A DNA stretch of 64,000 nucleotides from Maribacter spongiicola (GCF_004364165.1 NZ_SOAY01000010.1:1329098-1393097), one strand, 5' to 3'; positions 47,147-56,083 are shown, counted from the first letter of the stretch. Numbers and translations are program-made. The notes: a model not told the origin generated them from the sequence alone.

Positions 47147-48441
47147 TGGAGCATCTACCTATTCTTGTCTTAGTAATAAGCTTTATTTGTTTGTTATCTA
47201 TAGGTACACCTGTAGCTTGGAGTATCGCCATTTCATCTTTATTGACCATGTTGGTGAGTATACCGGCAATGCCGGCATTCACTACGGTATCGCAGCGTAT
47301 GGCAACCGGTTTAGATAGTTTTGCCTTATTGGCAATTCCTTTCTTTGTACTATCGGGAGAACTCATGAATAAAGGAGGTATAGCCCATAGACTTATTGCT
47401 TTTGCAAAGACTTTAGTAGGTTCTTTTCCTGGCGGATTGGCTTTAATAAACGTCATAGCAGCGATGTTAATGGGAGCAATTGCGGGTTCTGCAATGGCAT
47501 CTGCATCTGCAATGGGAAGCATTTTAGGGCCTGAGATGGAAAAGGAAGGCTATTCTAAAGAATTCGGTGCTGCTGTAAATATCACTTCTGCTACAACAGG
47601 TTTAATAATTCCTCCTAGTAATGTATTAATTGTATACTCCTTGGCGAGTGGTGGCGCATCTATTGCAGCATTGTTCTTGGCAGGATATATCCCCGGAATT
47701 ATGACAGGACTATTTCTTATGATTGTAGCATCTTTTTGGGCAAAAAAGAAGAAATATAAAGTTGGTAAACGCAGCAGCTTAAAACAAGTAGGTAAAACAT
47801 TTATTGATGCTCTGCCTAGCCTTTTTATGCTTGTAGTAGTAATAGGAGGTATAGTTACGGGGATTTTTACAGCTACAGAGGCATCTGCTATTGCAGTATT
47901 ATATAGTTTAATTCTTGGTTTCATATACAAGGAGATTACCTTGCCGAAATTGCCGCAAATATTATTAGATTCTTCAGCAACTACAGCAATAGTTATGTTA
48001 CTCATCGGTTCGTCTATGTGTATGTCTTGGGCATTGTCTTATGAAAATATTCCGCAAGATATTAGCAGCGGACTCTTAAGTTTAAGTGATAACAAGATTG
48101 TCATTCTTTTGATTATCAATTTGCTTTTATTGTTTGTAGGTATTTTTATGGACATGACTCCAGCCGTGCTAATCTTTACTCCGATATTCTTACCTGTCGT
48201 TACAAAATTAGGACTAGACCCAGTACATTTCGGAATCATCATGGTATTGAATCTTTGCATAGGTTTGTGCACACCGCCTGTAGGTTCGGTGTTGTTTGTT
48301 GGGGTAGGTGTGGCTAAAACTACTATAGAAAAGGTCTTTAAACCCTTGCTGCCGTTATTTATAGCAATGATTGTTGCGCTATTCTTAGTTACTTATATTC
48401 CGGAATTGAGCTTATGGCTACCAAGTTTATTTGATTTGTAG
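47143..48441 (+). CDS. dctM: TRAP transporter large membrane subunit (DctM)
   Basis: 432 residues, about 11-12 membrane helices plus hairpins. Characteristic DctM segments: ATGLDSFALLAIPFFVLSGELMNKGGIAHRLI, the GAIAGSAMASASAMGSI and ATTGLIIPPSNVLIVYS stretches (sodium and substrate site), and the mirrored LCIGLCTPPVGSVLFVG near the C-terminus. It carries out the transport step driven by sodium. Last gene of the uxaC operon; the next gene is convergent LacI, 57 bases away, with no clear terminator. Confidence 0.94.
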   Translation: MMEHLPILVLVISFICLLSIGTPVAWSIAISSLLTMLVSIPAMPAFTTVSQRMATGLDSFALLAIPFFVLSGELMNKGGIAHRLIAFAKTLVGSFPGGLALINVIAAMLMGAIAGSAMASASAMGSILGPEMEKEGYSKEFGAAVNITSATTGLIIPPSNVLIVYSLASGGASIAALFLAGYIPGIMTGLFLMIVASFWAKKKKYKVGKRSSLKQVGKTFIDALPSLFMLVVVIGGIVTGIFTATEASAIAVLYSLILGFIYKEITLPKLPQILLDSSATTAIVMLLIGSSMCMSWALSYENIPQDISSGLLSLSDNKIVILLIINLLLLFVGIFMDMTPAVLIFTPIFLPVVTKLGLDPVHFGIIMVLNLCIGLCTPPVGSVLFVGVGVAKTTIEKVFKPLLPLFIAMIVALFLVTYIPELSLWLPSLFDL

Positions 48442-48498
48442 CATTGCGCTATTATTATTAAAAGCTGAATTGAAATTGTAGGTAGATGTAATTATAAT

Positions 48499-49521
48499 TT
48501 ACTTGTGTTTGTTAGATGATTTTCTAACAATCAATTTAGCAGGTAGCACAACGTCTTTATGAATTTTCACGTCTTGTTTACTTTCTATCTGCTCTAAGAA
48601 TACTTTTGCAGCCATTTTTCCCATTTCTACGGGTGACTGATCTACAGAGCTAATAGAGGGTTCTAAAAATTGAGTAAAGGGTTCATTACTAAATCCTACT
48701 ACACAAAAATCTTCTGGTATTTTTACAGCTATACTCTGTAGGTATTTTACAGCTCCCAACAATCCATTATCTGTAGAAGAGAAAATAGCATCGGGTGGTA
48801 CAGGTAAGTTCATGAGTTTTTCAGCAGCTTCTTTACCTGCTTCCATATCGTTTTTTATCGTAATTACGTAGTCACTATTATAAGCTATACCATGTTTGGA
48901 AAGTGCATCTTTATAGCCTTTAAACCTGTTATTATACAGTTCAATATTTTGGTTTACATTAAAATGGGCTATTTTTTTACAGCCTTGGTTTATTAAATGT
49001 TCGGTTGCATCAAAGCCACCTTGATAATCGTCTATGGTTACCGTACTTATATCATCAAAATGTAAAACACGATCAAAAAATATGAAGGGAGAAGATTTTT
49101 TTAAAACCTGATGTAATTGATTTTTATTCTCATTTGTAAAAGAGGTAGACACTAGAATGCCATCGACCTGAGCATTTATCAAATTTTGAATAATCTTTTT
49201 TTCACGATCATTTTCCTCATGGGTTTGAGAGATGATAACGTGAAATCCTTTAGGGTAGAGTTCTTCTTCAATACCGCGAATTACAGAGGCAAAAAAGTTT
49301 TTATTAATGAAAGGTACAACGACGCCTACGTTGTTACTCTTACCACTTTTAAGTGCCACCGCAAGCCTATTTTGTTTGTAATTTAATTTTGTTGCTGCGG
49401 CTAGAACAAGATCACGAGTTTTCTCGCTTATTTTAGGATTATTGTTTAAAGCCCTAGAAACAGTGGCTGCGGTAATATTCAGCTCTTTTGCAATATCGTA
49501 AATGGTAGCTTTCTTGCTCAT
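48499..49521 (-). CDS. LacI-family transcriptional regulator
   Basis: 340 residues. N-terminal helix-turn-helix KATIYDIAKELNITAATVSRALNNNPKIS with the hinge helix (LAVALKSGKSNNVGVVVP), then a periplasmic-binding-protein-like sensor domain (DGILVSTSFTNEN, FFDRVL, PPDAIFSSTDNGLLGAVKYLQ, VVGFSNEPFTQFLEPSISSVDQSP). Located at the end of the uxaC-TRAP operon and facing it; the most likely role is repression of the uronate genes, relieved by a uronate or intermediate. Candidate sites are at 43994 and 62356. Confidence 0.93.
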   Translation of the reverse strand: MSKKATIYDIAKELNITAATVSRALNNNPKISEKTRDLVLAAATKLNYKQNRLAVALKSGKSNNVGVVVPFINKNFFASVIRGIEEELYPKGFHVIISQTHEENDREKKIIQNLINAQVDGILVSTSFTNENKNQLHQVLKKSSPFIFFDRVLHFDDISTVTIDDYQGGFDATEHLINQGCKKIAHFNVNQNIELYNNRFKGYKDALSKHGIAYNSDYVITIKNDMEAGKEAAEKLMNLPVPPDAIFSSTDNGLLGAVKYLQSIAVKIPEDFCVVGFSNEPFTQFLEPSISSVDQSPVEMGKMAAKVFLEQIESKQDVKIHKDVVLPAKLIVRKSSNKHK

Positions 49522-49572
49522 AGATAAGTGTAGGCTAATTTACGATATTGAATTATAAGGCATATTTAAACG

Positions 49573-49589
49573 GCTATAAAATTTATAGC
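49573..49589. promoter_or_regulatory. 17-base palindrome upstream of LacI gene
   Basis: GCTATAAA-A-TTTATAGC, perfect 8-base arms around one central base, in the 72-base gap between the end of the Nudix regulator gene and the LacI start. It could be a hairpin ending the former or an operator for the latter; there is no T tract. Confidence 0.4.
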
Positions 49590-49593
49590 TTTA

Positions 49594-50286
49594 TTAAATT
49601 TTAAAACTACAACCTTCTTCAATTTTCTTTTGATATTTATCTTCATCTACTTCAAATAGAAAAGCTCCTTTTTTAGAAGAGCTCATATCTTTTTCGTTCG
49701 TTTTCTTTAAAAGATCGAAAGAATTAAATTTATTGATGAAATTTCTTTTATCCAATTCAGTATCTAAAATAGCCTCATACATTTTTTGAAGTTGGCGCAT
49801 GGTAAACTTTTCGGGTAAAAGTTCGAATCCGATGGGTTTATTGCTAATTTTATTTTGAAGTAATTTGAGAGCATCTTTTACCATGTCATTATGGTCAAAA
49901 ATCAATTCAGGACAATCTTTAAGATCAAACCATTTAATTGGGTTTTGCTTTAAAAGATCTTTACAATGATGTGCAACATCAATTAACGCAAAGTATGATA
50001 CCGATATAGTTCTTTCTTCCGGGTCGCGGTTTAATTTAGAATACGAGTGAACCTGATCCATGTAAATATTATTCAAACCCGTTAAATGGTTAAGAATTCT
50101 TGTAGCTGCTGCATCTAAATCTTCCTCTTTTTTAAGAAATCCGCCTATAAGGGACCATTCTCCCTTTGCTGGTTCAAAGTCCCTTTGAACCAGTAAAATT
50201 TTTAATTCTTCTTGATAAAATCCGAATATAATACAATCTACAGCAAGTAAGACTTTGTCTTCTTTGCAATAATTATTCAAAACCAT
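49594..50286 (-). CDS. Nudix-fold transcriptional regulator (NrtR-type) with degenerate Nudix box
   Basis: 230 residues. N-terminal Nudix fold (about 10-145, LLAVDCIIFGF, KILLVQRDFEPAKGEWSLIGGFL) and a C-terminal winged helix (about 155-225, FTMRQLQKMYEAILDTELDKRNFINKFN), the layout of NrtR-type regulators. The Nudix box from G49 keeps E55 and R63, but the catalytic glutamates are replaced (I64, H67, L68), so it is probably a ligand sensor and not an enzyme. In Bacteroidetes, relatives control sugar genes such as arabinose utilisation. The 376-base spacer to galM suggests it regulates sugar genes here. Confidence 0.88.
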   Translation of the reverse strand: MVLNNYCKEDKVLLAVDCIIFGFYQEELKILLVQRDFEPAKGEWSLIGGFLKKEEDLDAAATRILNHLTGLNNIYMDQVHSYSKLNRDPEERTISVSYFALIDVAHHCKDLLKQNPIKWFDLKDCPELIFDHNDMVKDALKLLQNKISNKPIGFELLPEKFTMRQLQKMYEAILDTELDKRNFINKFNSFDLLKKTNEKDMSSSKKGAFLFEVDEDKYQKKIEEGCSFKI

Positions 50287-50662
50287 TTTTTAATTTTTCC
50301 GTGCCTAAATTAGTAAGATTGAATCAAACAAAACTGTTTTAAATGCGAAAAGGTTTGCGCATTTTTTTATATAGTTACCTATTATTAAATAGGTTAATGA
50401 ATTTTTTGATGTGTATTGCAGAATTAAGTCTTAACAAAAGGCTGTTGTAATATTACGTCAGTAAGTGTAAAATACAGAGCGCATCAAATTTTGAGTATTA
50501 CTTCATTAGTGTATTTTATCTAATTTCAAAAATTTTTAATGAACTTAAATTAATTTATAATCTTTTCAAACTAACTTGTTATAATCTATCATGAAGAATT
50601 AAATGTATTTAGGTCAAAATAAAGTTTATCGATATATTTAAAATTCATCAAGCCAAAATAGT
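50287..50662. other. Divergent spacer between Nudix regulator and galM
   Basis: 376 AT-rich bases carrying both promoters. It contains a perfect inverted repeat at 50377-50394, a spaced inverted repeat (TAAAATACA 50468-50476, TGTATTTTA 50510-50518), and an ATCGAT-centred site at 50624-50637 next to a TATATTTA box. No RNA gene seen. Confidence 0.5.
50377..50394. promoter_or_regulatory. Candidate operator upstream of the Nudix regulator
   Basis: ACCTATT-ATTA-AATAGGT, perfect 7-base arms with a 4-base centre, about 91 bases before the regulator start. A palindrome in this place fits autoregulation by the Nudix-fold regulator, but the site is unproven. Confidence 0.4.
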
Positions 50663-51838
50663 ATGAGATTAGTAAAACATACCATACTTTCAATAGTAAG
50701 TTTAATTATTTTGATAGCGTATTTGTCTTGTAACGAGAAAGAAAAGAATAACGTAGTCACGAAAAAAGAAAGTGTCATGCAAATCGAGAAAAGTAGTTTT
50801 GGTATAACCACTAATAATGAAAAAGTAACCCAGTTTAAACTGCGAAATAAAGAAGGTATTGATGTCACTATTATTACTTACGGAGGTATAATTACAGAAA
50901 TTATTACTCCCGATTCTGAAGGTAATATGAAAAATGTAACTCTTGGTTTTGACAACCTTCAGCAATATGAAAAAGAGAACCCTTTTTTCGGAGCTCTTGT
51001 TGGTCGTTATGGAAATAGAATTGCAAAAGGAAAATTTAGTTTAGAAGGTGTAGATTATACTTTGGCAAAGAATAATGGAGAAAATTCTTTACATGGTGGA
51101 TTAATGGGGTTTGATAAGGTTGTTTGGGAAGTAGAAGAGGTAAAAGAATCAGATTCGTTTGTCTCTTTAACATTAAGCTACCTAAGTAAAGATATGGAAG
51201 AGGGTTTTCCTGGGAACTTAAAAATAACAGTAACCTATACATTAAATAAAGACAATAGTTTAGATGTTTTGTATGAAGCTACTACAGATAAAACTACAAT
51301 TGTTAATTTAACGCAACATTCTTATTTTAATCTATCAGGAAATTTTTCTGAATTAATTTTAGATCATGAAGTAGAAATTGATGCAGATAAATTCGTGCCT
51401 GTTGACCCAGCACTAATACCCATAGGTGATTTGGCTTCTGTAGAAAATTCTCCTTTTGATTTTAGAAAGATGCGATTTATAGGTGATGCAATTAATGCAG
51501 ATAATGAACAGATTAAATTAGGGGCAGGTTATGATCATTGTTGGGTGCTTAATAGTCAAGAAAAAGGATATCGTTCTGTTGCAAAAGCATATCACGCTGG
51601 GTCTGGGCGCTTAATGGAAGTGTTGACCGATCAACCTGGTATGCAATTATATACAGGTAACTTTTTAGACGGAACTTTACCTGTGCCAGGTGGTGGTACT
51701 TATGCAAAAAGAAGCGGATTGTGTTTTGAAACACAGCATTATCCGGATTCTCCAAATCAACCGCAATTTCCAAGTACAATACTAAAACCAGGTGAAAAGT
51801 ATATCACTAAAACAACTTTTAAATTTTCCGCAAAATAG
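50663..51838 (+). CDS. galM: Aldose 1-epimerase, lipoprotein form
   Basis: Interconverts the alpha and beta anomers of aldoses. 391 residues. Signal peptide with lipobox AYLSC followed by NEKEKNN, so it acts in the envelope and not the cytoplasm. GalM blocks: ITYGGIITEIITPD, FFGALVGRYGNRIAKGKF, the catalytic His in LTQHSYFNLSG, GAGYDHCWVLN, and the catalytic Glu in CFETQHYPDSPNQPQFPS. It is followed on the same strand by a glucose dehydrogenase-like gene after 220 bases. Confidence 0.94.
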   Translation: MRLVKHTILSIVSLIILIAYLSCNEKEKNNVVTKKESVMQIEKSSFGITTNNEKVTQFKLRNKEGIDVTIITYGGIITEIITPDSEGNMKNVTLGFDNLQQYEKENPFFGALVGRYGNRIAKGKFSLEGVDYTLAKNNGENSLHGGLMGFDKVVWEVEEVKESDSFVSLTLSYLSKDMEEGFPGNLKITVTYTLNKDNSLDVLYEATTDKTTIVNLTQHSYFNLSGNFSELILDHEVEIDADKFVPVDPALIPIGDLASVENSPFDFRKMRFIGDAINADNEQIKLGAGYDHCWVLNSQEKGYRSVAKAYHAGSGRLMEVLTDQPGMQLYTGNFLDGTLPVPGGGTYAKRSGLCFETQHYPDSPNQPQFPSTILKPGEKYITKTTFKFSAK

Positions 51839-52058
51839 GTAGCACAGTTGAAATTAGATTGTTGCTGTAGTTTGTAGTACTACGATAATTTTAGTGAGTA
51901 TTTTGAGATACCTAAATGGAGAAATTTTTCTATTTCTACCGTAATTTCCTTTTGTAAGTTGTAATTTTTACATGGATTCGTTGTGCTAGTAATTTTGGTT
52001 TTTGAGATAATTAAAATCATGAATACAAGATATATTTATTCATCTAAAAAGAAACATC

Positions 52059-52877
52059 ATGCAAAAACCAAATAAAAGATTAGAAGGGCAAACGTGTATA
52101 GTCACTGGCTCTAGCGATGGTATCGGCGAAGCCGTTGCAAAAGCTATGGCAATGGAAGGTGCCAATATTGTTATTAATTACCATAGTAGTAAAGAAGAAG
52201 CTGAAGAGGTTGCAGACTGGATCAGTAAAAGCTCAGATGCTGGCAATGCCATTGTAGTTAAATGTGATGTTAGTAAAGAAGATGAGGTTAAAAACATGTT
52301 CAAGAAAACGGTATCTGAATTTGGTACTGTAGATGTTTGTGTTGCCAATGCAGGCTTACAGTTGGATCACCCACTTCATGAAATGCCATTGAAAGATTGG
52401 CAAAGAGTCATTGATGTAAACCTTACCGGTCAGTTTCTGTGTGCTAAAGAAGCGATTATTGAATTTAAAAGAAGAGGAATGCGCCCAGAGGTTTCTAAAT
52501 CGTTAGGGAAAATAATTCATATGAGTTCTGTTCATGAAGTTATCCCGTGGGCAGGTCATGCAAACTACGCAGCCTCAAAAGGCGGATTGGTCATGTTAAT
52601 GCAAACCATTTGTCAAGAATATGGTCCAGATAGAATTCGATGTAACTCCATCGCACCAGGTGCCATAAAAACAGATATCAATAAGGATGTGTGGAGTACC
52701 CAAGAGGGCAGAGATGGCATGTTGAAATTAATACCCTATAAACAAATAGGAGTGCCAGAAGATATTGGTAGTGTGGCTAGTTGGTTAGCATCAGATGAAT
52801 CTGAATACATCAACGGGACCACTATTTTTGTAGATGGCGGCATGACCTGTTACCCTGGGTTTACTGCGAATGGGTAA
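52059..52877 (+). CDS. Short-chain dehydrogenase, glucose 1-dehydrogenase-like
   Basis: 272 residues, no signal peptide. SDR marks: TGSSDGIGEAVAKA (cofactor loop), VANAGLQ, catalytic Ser in HMSSVHEVIPW and Tyr/Lys in NYAASKGG, and a C-terminal DGGMTCYPGF that matches the glucose 1-dehydrogenase group (beta-D-glucose to gluconolactone). Substrate preference is inferred from similarity only. A TAATTTTG box lies at 51990-51997. It follows galM, which would supply beta anomers, although galM is exported and this enzyme is not. Confidence 0.85.
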   Translation: MQKPNKRLEGQTCIVTGSSDGIGEAVAKAMAMEGANIVINYHSSKEEAEEVADWISKSSDAGNAIVVKCDVSKEDEVKNMFKKTVSEFGTVDVCVANAGLQLDHPLHEMPLKDWQRVIDVNLTGQFLCAKEAIIEFKRRGMRPEVSKSLGKIIHMSSVHEVIPWAGHANYAASKGGLVMLMQTICQEYGPDRIRCNSIAPGAIKTDINKDVWSTQEGRDGMLKLIPYKQIGVPEDIGSVASWLASDESEYINGTTIFVDGGMTCYPGFTANG

Positions 52878-52888
52878 ATGAAAACTAA

Positions 52889-52916
52889 AAAAGCCACCCA
52901 ATTGGGTGGCTTCTAT
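52889..52916. terminator. Hairpin between the SDR and SYLF genes
   Basis: AAGCCACCC-AATT-GGGTGGCTT, a perfect 9-bp stem between convergent genes. The A run at 52888-52893 makes a T tract on the minus strand; on the plus strand the T tract is weak. Confidence 0.8.
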
Positions 52917-52936
52917 TTATATCATGTAGTGATGAA

Positions 52937-53473
52937 TTATTTCATCATTGGCTTGTAATCAAATTTTTGTCCGCCAACAGATGCATCTGCCATTAATCCT
53001 GCTTTTGGTAAAGCGAAAACGGCGACTCCGTCTTTATACTTAGCATTTACTGCAATTCCAGATTTTAAAGCAACAGCTGAAGCTTCTGCCGAGAATTCAA
53101 AATCTCCATCTTTAAACTCAGCCAAATCACCTGCTGTTTCAAAAAATATAACTTCTGTAATCGCTTGTCCACCGGCTTGTAAACCTACGCTTAATTTTTT
53201 CAAATCTGCCATTCCTACTTTTGCTCCATTTTCATAAACTACACCATTACCTGATGCTCCACCTATGATAAAACCACCTTTACCAACATTTGGGAATATT
53301 ACATACCCAGCAGAGTTAGTGAAGAACTGGTCTAAACCAACTTCCATAGTCATTAATTTCTCTTTTGCTTTGTCAGCATCTTTTATAACTTTTTTATCCT
53401 TCGTATTTTGTGCATTTACACCAACAGCTAAGAATAAAAAGGCTACTGCTGTTATTGATTTTAAAATTTTCAT
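52937..53473 (-). CDS. Secreted SYLF-domain protein (YSC84-like)
   Basis: 178 residues. Signal peptide about 1-21 (cleavage VNA-Q). The SYLF/YSC84 lipid-binding domain covers the rest: AGYVIFPNVGKGGFIIGGASGNGVVYENG, in pieces, then LQAGGQAITEVIFFET and FEFSAEASAVAL. Bacterial members are secreted proteins of unclear role that can bind lipid. Monocistronic. Nothing links it to the sugar genes except position. Confidence 0.9.
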   Translation of the reverse strand: MKILKSITAVAFLFLAVGVNAQNTKDKKVIKDADKAKEKLMTMEVGLDQFFTNSAGYVIFPNVGKGGFIIGGASGNGVVYENGAKVGMADLKKLSVGLQAGGQAITEVIFFETAGDLAEFKDGDFEFSAEASAVALKSGIAVNAKYKDGVAVFALPKAGLMADASVGGQKFDYKPMMK

Positions 53474-53741
53474 TTGTTCTAGATTTTATAATTAATTATT
53501 TTTTTCCTACACCAAAGGTAGATTTAAGTAAGGGTCTAGATTGTCTTAAAACCTATAAATTTTGATTCAAAAAGGTGTTAAATATATGTGAATCAGTTAA
53601 TTGTAAGTTAAATTTAGAAAATTTTAATTTTAATGATGTCATAACTGTTTCATTGAATGGAGATTATCTTACAAATCGATTTCTTAAAAATTTGTTAATT
53701 TAATTTAGATGTTCTATATTCATCAAATATTAAAACTCAAG

Positions 53742-53936
53742 ATGATGGAGAATAACGAGAACTTTTTAGATTCTAAGATGATTGCAAACTTTTTAATAGC
53801 ATTTGCATTGATGATTACTGCCATCTACTATTTCAACTATTCAGAAGAAATTGAAGGAGAGGTTAATTCTGTTATTGTTAATTCATTGAAAGATGTAAAT
53901 AATAGCCTAGCTGAGCAAGATACCGCTCGCAAATAA
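53742..53936 (+). CDS. Small single-TM protein
   Basis: 64 residues from ATG 53742 (63 from 53745; an ATG at 53709 would add a non-family-like extension of 11). MMENNENFLDSKMIANFL is followed by one membrane helix (about 12-34) and an acidic, Asn/Ser-rich tail. No family recognised. A clean terminator follows, which supports a real gene. Confidence 0.5.
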   Translation: MMENNENFLDSKMIANFLIAFALMITAIYYFNYSEEIEGEVNSVIVNSLKDVNNSLAEQDTARK

Positions 53937-53961
53937 TTGAAATTTCTGACCATAACTATAG

Positions 53962-53997
53962 GCTGCCAATTCATCGTAATTGGTAGCTTTTTTTTTA
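53962..53997 (+). terminator. Terminator after the small TM gene
   Basis: GCTGCCAATT / AATTGGTAGC (one mismatch) with a run of nine T; it touches the stop region of the convergent EamA gene. Confidence 0.88.
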
Positions 53998-53998
53998 G

Positions 53999-54829
53999 CT
54001 ATCTTTTTCCAATTATTACGTTAGTGATTAACGCGGTAACAATCATTAATATGCCTAATAAACTCCATAGAGAATAAATATCTCCGAACCAGAAAATGCC
54101 AACCATAATAGTAAATATCACTTCAATATATTTTAGAGGTGCTACCAAATTTGTTTTAGCTATCTGAAAGGCTTTGGTCATAAATACTTGACCAAAAAAA
54201 CCGAATACGCCTAAGCTTAAAAGTAAAAGCCAATCACTACCCATTGGTGTTACCCAGTTATTAATACTTAAAAGTGCGCCAACTATAGTACCAACGAACA
54301 TAAAATAGTTAACGATTACCAAAGGATGGTCGCTATTGCCTATTTTTCTAATAATTACATATACTAAACCGCTAAACACAGAAGCAGCTAAAACTAGAAG
54401 TAAACCTGTAGTGTTTATATTTTGATCAAATCCTTTTAAAACCAGTACTCCTGCAAAAGCAAATAGAAATAGAAACCATTGAATAGGTTTTAATCTTTCT
54501 TTGAGTAAGAAAACAGCAAAAATTGCGGCATAGATAGGTGCAAGGTATCTTAGGGATACAGCGGTACCGACAGGTAAATATTTCAATGACATAAAGAATA
54601 AACTCATAGCTATTATGCCGGCAAATGCTCTAAACATCATGAATTTACGATTGTTGCCTAGTATAGGTATGCCCTTTATCAAAATATAGGCTGTAGCAAG
54701 AACTAGTGACCCTATGGTTCTAAAAAATACGATTTCAAAGGTGGGTATATGATTGAAGTATTTTACAAACGAATTCATTAAACTAAATGAAAACGTACTT
54801 ATAATCATAAATAAAACAGCCTTCTTCAT
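53999..54829 (-). CDS. EamA/DMT-family permease
   Basis: 276 residues with ten membrane helices in two EamA repeats (about 1-130 and 140-270). Each half has the family's helix-end pattern (SLRYLAPIYAAIFAVFLLKERLKPIQW, and PLKYIEVIFTIMVGIFWFGD, in pieces). It is an inner-membrane permease of the drug/metabolite transporter superfamily; substrates cannot be predicted. Its position inside the uronate cluster makes a sugar acid or intermediate possible. A TAACTTTG box reads on the minus strand at 54848-54855. Confidence 0.9.
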   Translation of the reverse strand: MKKAVLFMIISTFSFSLMNSFVKYFNHIPTFEIVFFRTIGSLVLATAYILIKGIPILGNNRKFMMFRAFAGIIAMSLFFMSLKYLPVGTAVSLRYLAPIYAAIFAVFLLKERLKPIQWFLFLFAFAGVLVLKGFDQNINTTGLLLVLAASVFSGLVYVIIRKIGNSDHPLVIVNYFMFVGTIVGALLSINNWVTPMGSDWLLLLSLGVFGFFGQVFMTKAFQIAKTNLVAPLKYIEVIFTIMVGIFWFGDIYSLWSLLGILMIVTALITNVIIGKR

Positions 54830-55219
54830 TGTCCAAAATTATCTTTGCAAAGTTACTTGGCAGAATTAGAAATCTCTTAATCTATTCGTTATAATTGTGT
54901 TTCAATCAAAAGTTTTGTCATTCTCTTAATTAAATGGATTTATATGTAGTTGGTCAATTAGATAAAGTGAATTTATAGATGAATTTGAAAATTTATGAGC
55001 CTATTTTTTATTATCACCATTATGACAAATAAAATAATAAAGATTAATATTCTGGTTAAAGATGACTTTAGAATTAAACACGTTAGTATTTGTGATAATA
55101 GATAAATCGTTCGAATTCCTTTTTAGAAATCTCTTAACTTGGCATATTAAAGTTATTTTCGATTCGGTATAAGTTTACAACCGAACTTAATTTTATTTAC
55201 ATTGAAATAAGTAGCGCTG
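54830..55219. other. Divergent spacer with a repeated 15-mer
   Basis: 390 AT-rich bases between the EamA and SDR genes. TTAGAAATCTCTTAA occurs twice in direct orientation (54866-54880 and 55123-55137), each next to a TTGGCA. A spaced inverted repeat TTCGGT-N11-ACCGAA (55163-55185) lies closer to the SDR gene. These are candidate regulator sites. No gene or RNA seen. Confidence 0.5.
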
Positions 55220-56038
55220 ATGAATGAATTATTGTCATTAAAAGATAAAAATTATGCCCTCTCCGGTGGCACAGGTACTTTAGGTGGTTCAATTGCCAAA
55301 TATTTAATTGAGCATGGTGCAACTGTATTATTACTAGGTAGGTCTGAAGATAAATTACAGGAAAAACAACATGAGTTAAATGTATTGGTACCCAATAGCA
55401 CCTTTATCTTCAAGGTAGATGTTATGGATGAAGCTGAACTAACCAATTTAAGAAACACCATAAAAAAACAGTTTAACCATTTAGACGGATTAGTGAATTT
55501 GGCTGGTGGTAACTTACCTGGGGCTACCTTAAAACCTGATCAGACGGTTAGAGATATTTCTATGGACGATACTAGAAAAGTAGTCGATATCAATTTATTC
55601 GGTACCGTAATACCTACAGTTATTTTAAGCGAATTAATGGTAGAGCAGGGGTATGGTTCAATAGTGAATATTTCGTCGATGGCGGCTAAACAAACAATTT
55701 CAAGGGTACTTGGGTATTCAATGGCTAAAAGTGCTATTGATATTTTTACGAAATGGATGGCTAATGAATTGGCCTCTAAACATGGTGACAAAATACGGGT
55801 GAATGCCGTTGCCCCTGGTTTCTTTATAGGTAATCAGAATAAACGTTTATTGACAAATGAAGATGGATCTTTTACTGAAAGGGGAAACAGTATTATCAAG
55901 AACACACCAATGGGTAGATTCGGTGATGCTTCAGAACTTAACGGAATGGTTCATTACTTATTAAGTGATGCATCTAGTTTTGTTACGGGCAGTATTTTTG
56001 ACGTCGATGGTGGATTCAGTTCTTTTTCTGGTGTATAA
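55220..56038 (+). CDS. SDR oxidoreductase, probable fructuronate reductase (mannonate oxidoreductase)
   Basis: 272 residues, cytoplasmic. SDR marks: ALSGGTGTLGGSIAKYL, VNLAGGNLPGAT, catalytic Ser in NISSMAAKQ and Tyr/Lys in GYSMAKSAI, and VDGGFSSFSGV at the end. It resembles SDR-type D-mannonate oxidoreductases that replace classical UxuB in Firmicutes and Bacteroidota. With uxaC and uxuA in the same cluster it fills the missing step, fructuronate to mannonate. Assignment is by context and family resemblance, not by specific residues. Confidence 0.82.
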   Translation: MNELLSLKDKNYALSGGTGTLGGSIAKYLIEHGATVLLLGRSEDKLQEKQHELNVLVPNSTFIFKVDVMDEAELTNLRNTIKKQFNHLDGLVNLAGGNLPGATLKPDQTVRDISMDDTRKVVDINLFGTVIPTVILSELMVEQGYGSIVNISSMAAKQTISRVLGYSMAKSAIDIFTKWMANELASKHGDKIRVNAVAPGFFIGNQNKRLLTNEDGSFTERGNSIIKNTPMGRFGDASELNGMVHYLLSDASSFVTGSIFDVDGGFSSFSGV

Positions 56039-56083
56039 ACCAAGCTTATTTTTCATTATTTTTTTAATAATTTAAATTCTATC

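Noticed and set aside
47550-48005. Leftward 151-residue frame within dctM
   Set aside because: It is antisense to a clear membrane protein, has no domain, and the dctM frame is certain.
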